Assembly (NCBI RefSeq): GCF_046506625.1
Contig: NZ_JBKFFP010000004.1
Location: 62,001 to 126,000, forward strand
DNA: 64,000 nt
DNA from: Zhengella sedimenti
GTDB lineage: Bacteria > Pseudomonadota > Alphaproteobacteria > Rhizobiales > Rhizobiaceae
Direction: 5' to 3'
A model generated the notes under the pieces. It had not been told where the DNA came from and made no database searches. It was given only the letters and a program-made list of their open reading frames with translations. A program made the translations under genes and the position numbers. The first letter of the stretch is position 1; each line of letters starts with the position of its first letter. This document shows, piece by piece, positions 63,605 through 64,000 of the stretch.

Positions 63605-64000
63605 GTCCTCTCCTTATCGTCTTTTCATTGGAAACCGGCACCGGCGGACGCCATGGCAGGGTTTGTCAGGAGGATAGGACAATGTTTCCGGAATGGCGAA
63701 TCCGGGGCCGCAATCCAGGTTTCCTGCCCGGATGCATGCCATGCAGCCCCCGGATTCCAGCCGGTCATCCAGGCGCTGTCGTGGCTGCCGGAGCTGCAGG
63801 CGGCCACTTCGCACATGCAGGGCAAGGCGGCGGCTTTGCGATACTTCCGCTCGGTCATCAGCAAGGTGATTGCTTTATCAGCGATAATAGGTTTCCCTGC
63901 GACTATCGTTGCGCGGTTTTCGTGCAACATGCCCGCATCTCAATGACGGGAAAGCCTGGCAATGGGCTACAACGAACATGAAACAGAGGAGCACTCGATC
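63605..64000. other. Upstream region of the family 5 binding protein; possible gene start at right edge
   Basis: No gene can be supported in 63605-63960. Near the edge, AGAGGAG at 63985-63991 is well placed for a start codon at 64001. Alternatively ATG 63962 opens a frame (MGYNEHETEEHSI) that runs to the last base. Which is right cannot be decided without the next bases. Confidence 0.35.

Noticed and set aside
63674..63960. Possible plus-strand small gene upstream of the right edge
   Set aside because: Open frames on both strands are short, Cys/Pro/Ala-rich and without recognisable motifs or coherent ribosome-binding sites.
1..64000. CRISPR arrays, rRNA genes, additional tRNAs, prophage
   Set aside because: No regularly spaced short repeats, rRNA signatures, further cloverleaf-forming sequences or phage structural genes were found on either strand.

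Overview
The window is a 64 kb stretch of an alphaproteobacterial chromosome, GC-rich, most likely from the Hyphomicrobiales (Rhizobiales). The order rpsB-tsf-pyrH-frr-uppS-cdsA-rseP-bamA-lpxD-fabZ-lpxA-lpxI-lpxB, the use of lpxI rather than lpxH, the gltX/comEC divergent pair, the rhizobial C-P lyase arrangement and a rhizobial-type OmpP1/FadL fragment all point that way. Genus cannot be decided from sequence reading alone.

Layout. 1-7.7 kb: core genes, namely the 3' part of thrS, a secreted L,D-transpeptidase, pyrG, a LemA/DUF2207 membrane pair and a lipoprotein-like D-Ala-D-Ala carboxypeptidase. 7.75-20 kb: an accessory, island-like region. It starts at a tRNA-Lys gene followed by a 111-bp imperfect palindrome flanked by CTAG and a fragment of an OmpP1/FadL porin gene. 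It then carries a gene for a 2686-residue secreted multidomain protein with a C-type lectin-like domain, translationally coupled to a secreted Sel1/peptidoglycan-binding protein. An IS630 transposase remnant, an unknown secreted protein, an Hsp20 remnant, a truncated HMA-like gene and a DUF5132 gene follow.

20-32.4 kb: a complete C-P lyase (phosphonate degradation) locus on the minus strand: phnGHIJKL, a hexapeptide acyltransferase, phnCDE1E2, a DUF1045 2H-phosphoesterase and phnM, with divergent phnF. Pho-box-like sites precede phnG and phnC, and a 7-bp-arm palindrome that fits a PhnF operator lies just ahead of phnG. Neither phnN nor a canonical phnP is present. 32.4-39.1 kb: a second apparently Pho-controlled set, with a polyamine-type ABC importer, a DUF6065-like protein and, beyond a convergent TPR gene, a class III metallophosphoesterase. 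A Pho box of three 11-bp units stands upstream of the importer. I infer that this set takes up and processes a phosphorus-containing organic molecule.

39.1-43.1 kb: an IS21/IS110 chimeric remnant, a Tad-type VWA protein, an unknown secreted protein, and a nitroreductase/flavin reductase pair. 43.2-56.5 kb: the classic translation, envelope and lipid A cluster, ending at a bidirectional terminator shared with gltA. 56.5-64 kb: gltA, gltX, comEC and a Tat-exported family 5 solute-binding protein; the start of a further gene may lie at the right edge.

Most interesting parts: the giant lectin-like protein with its Sel1 partner, and the neighbouring Pho-box-marked C-P lyase and second ABC/phosphodiesterase module.
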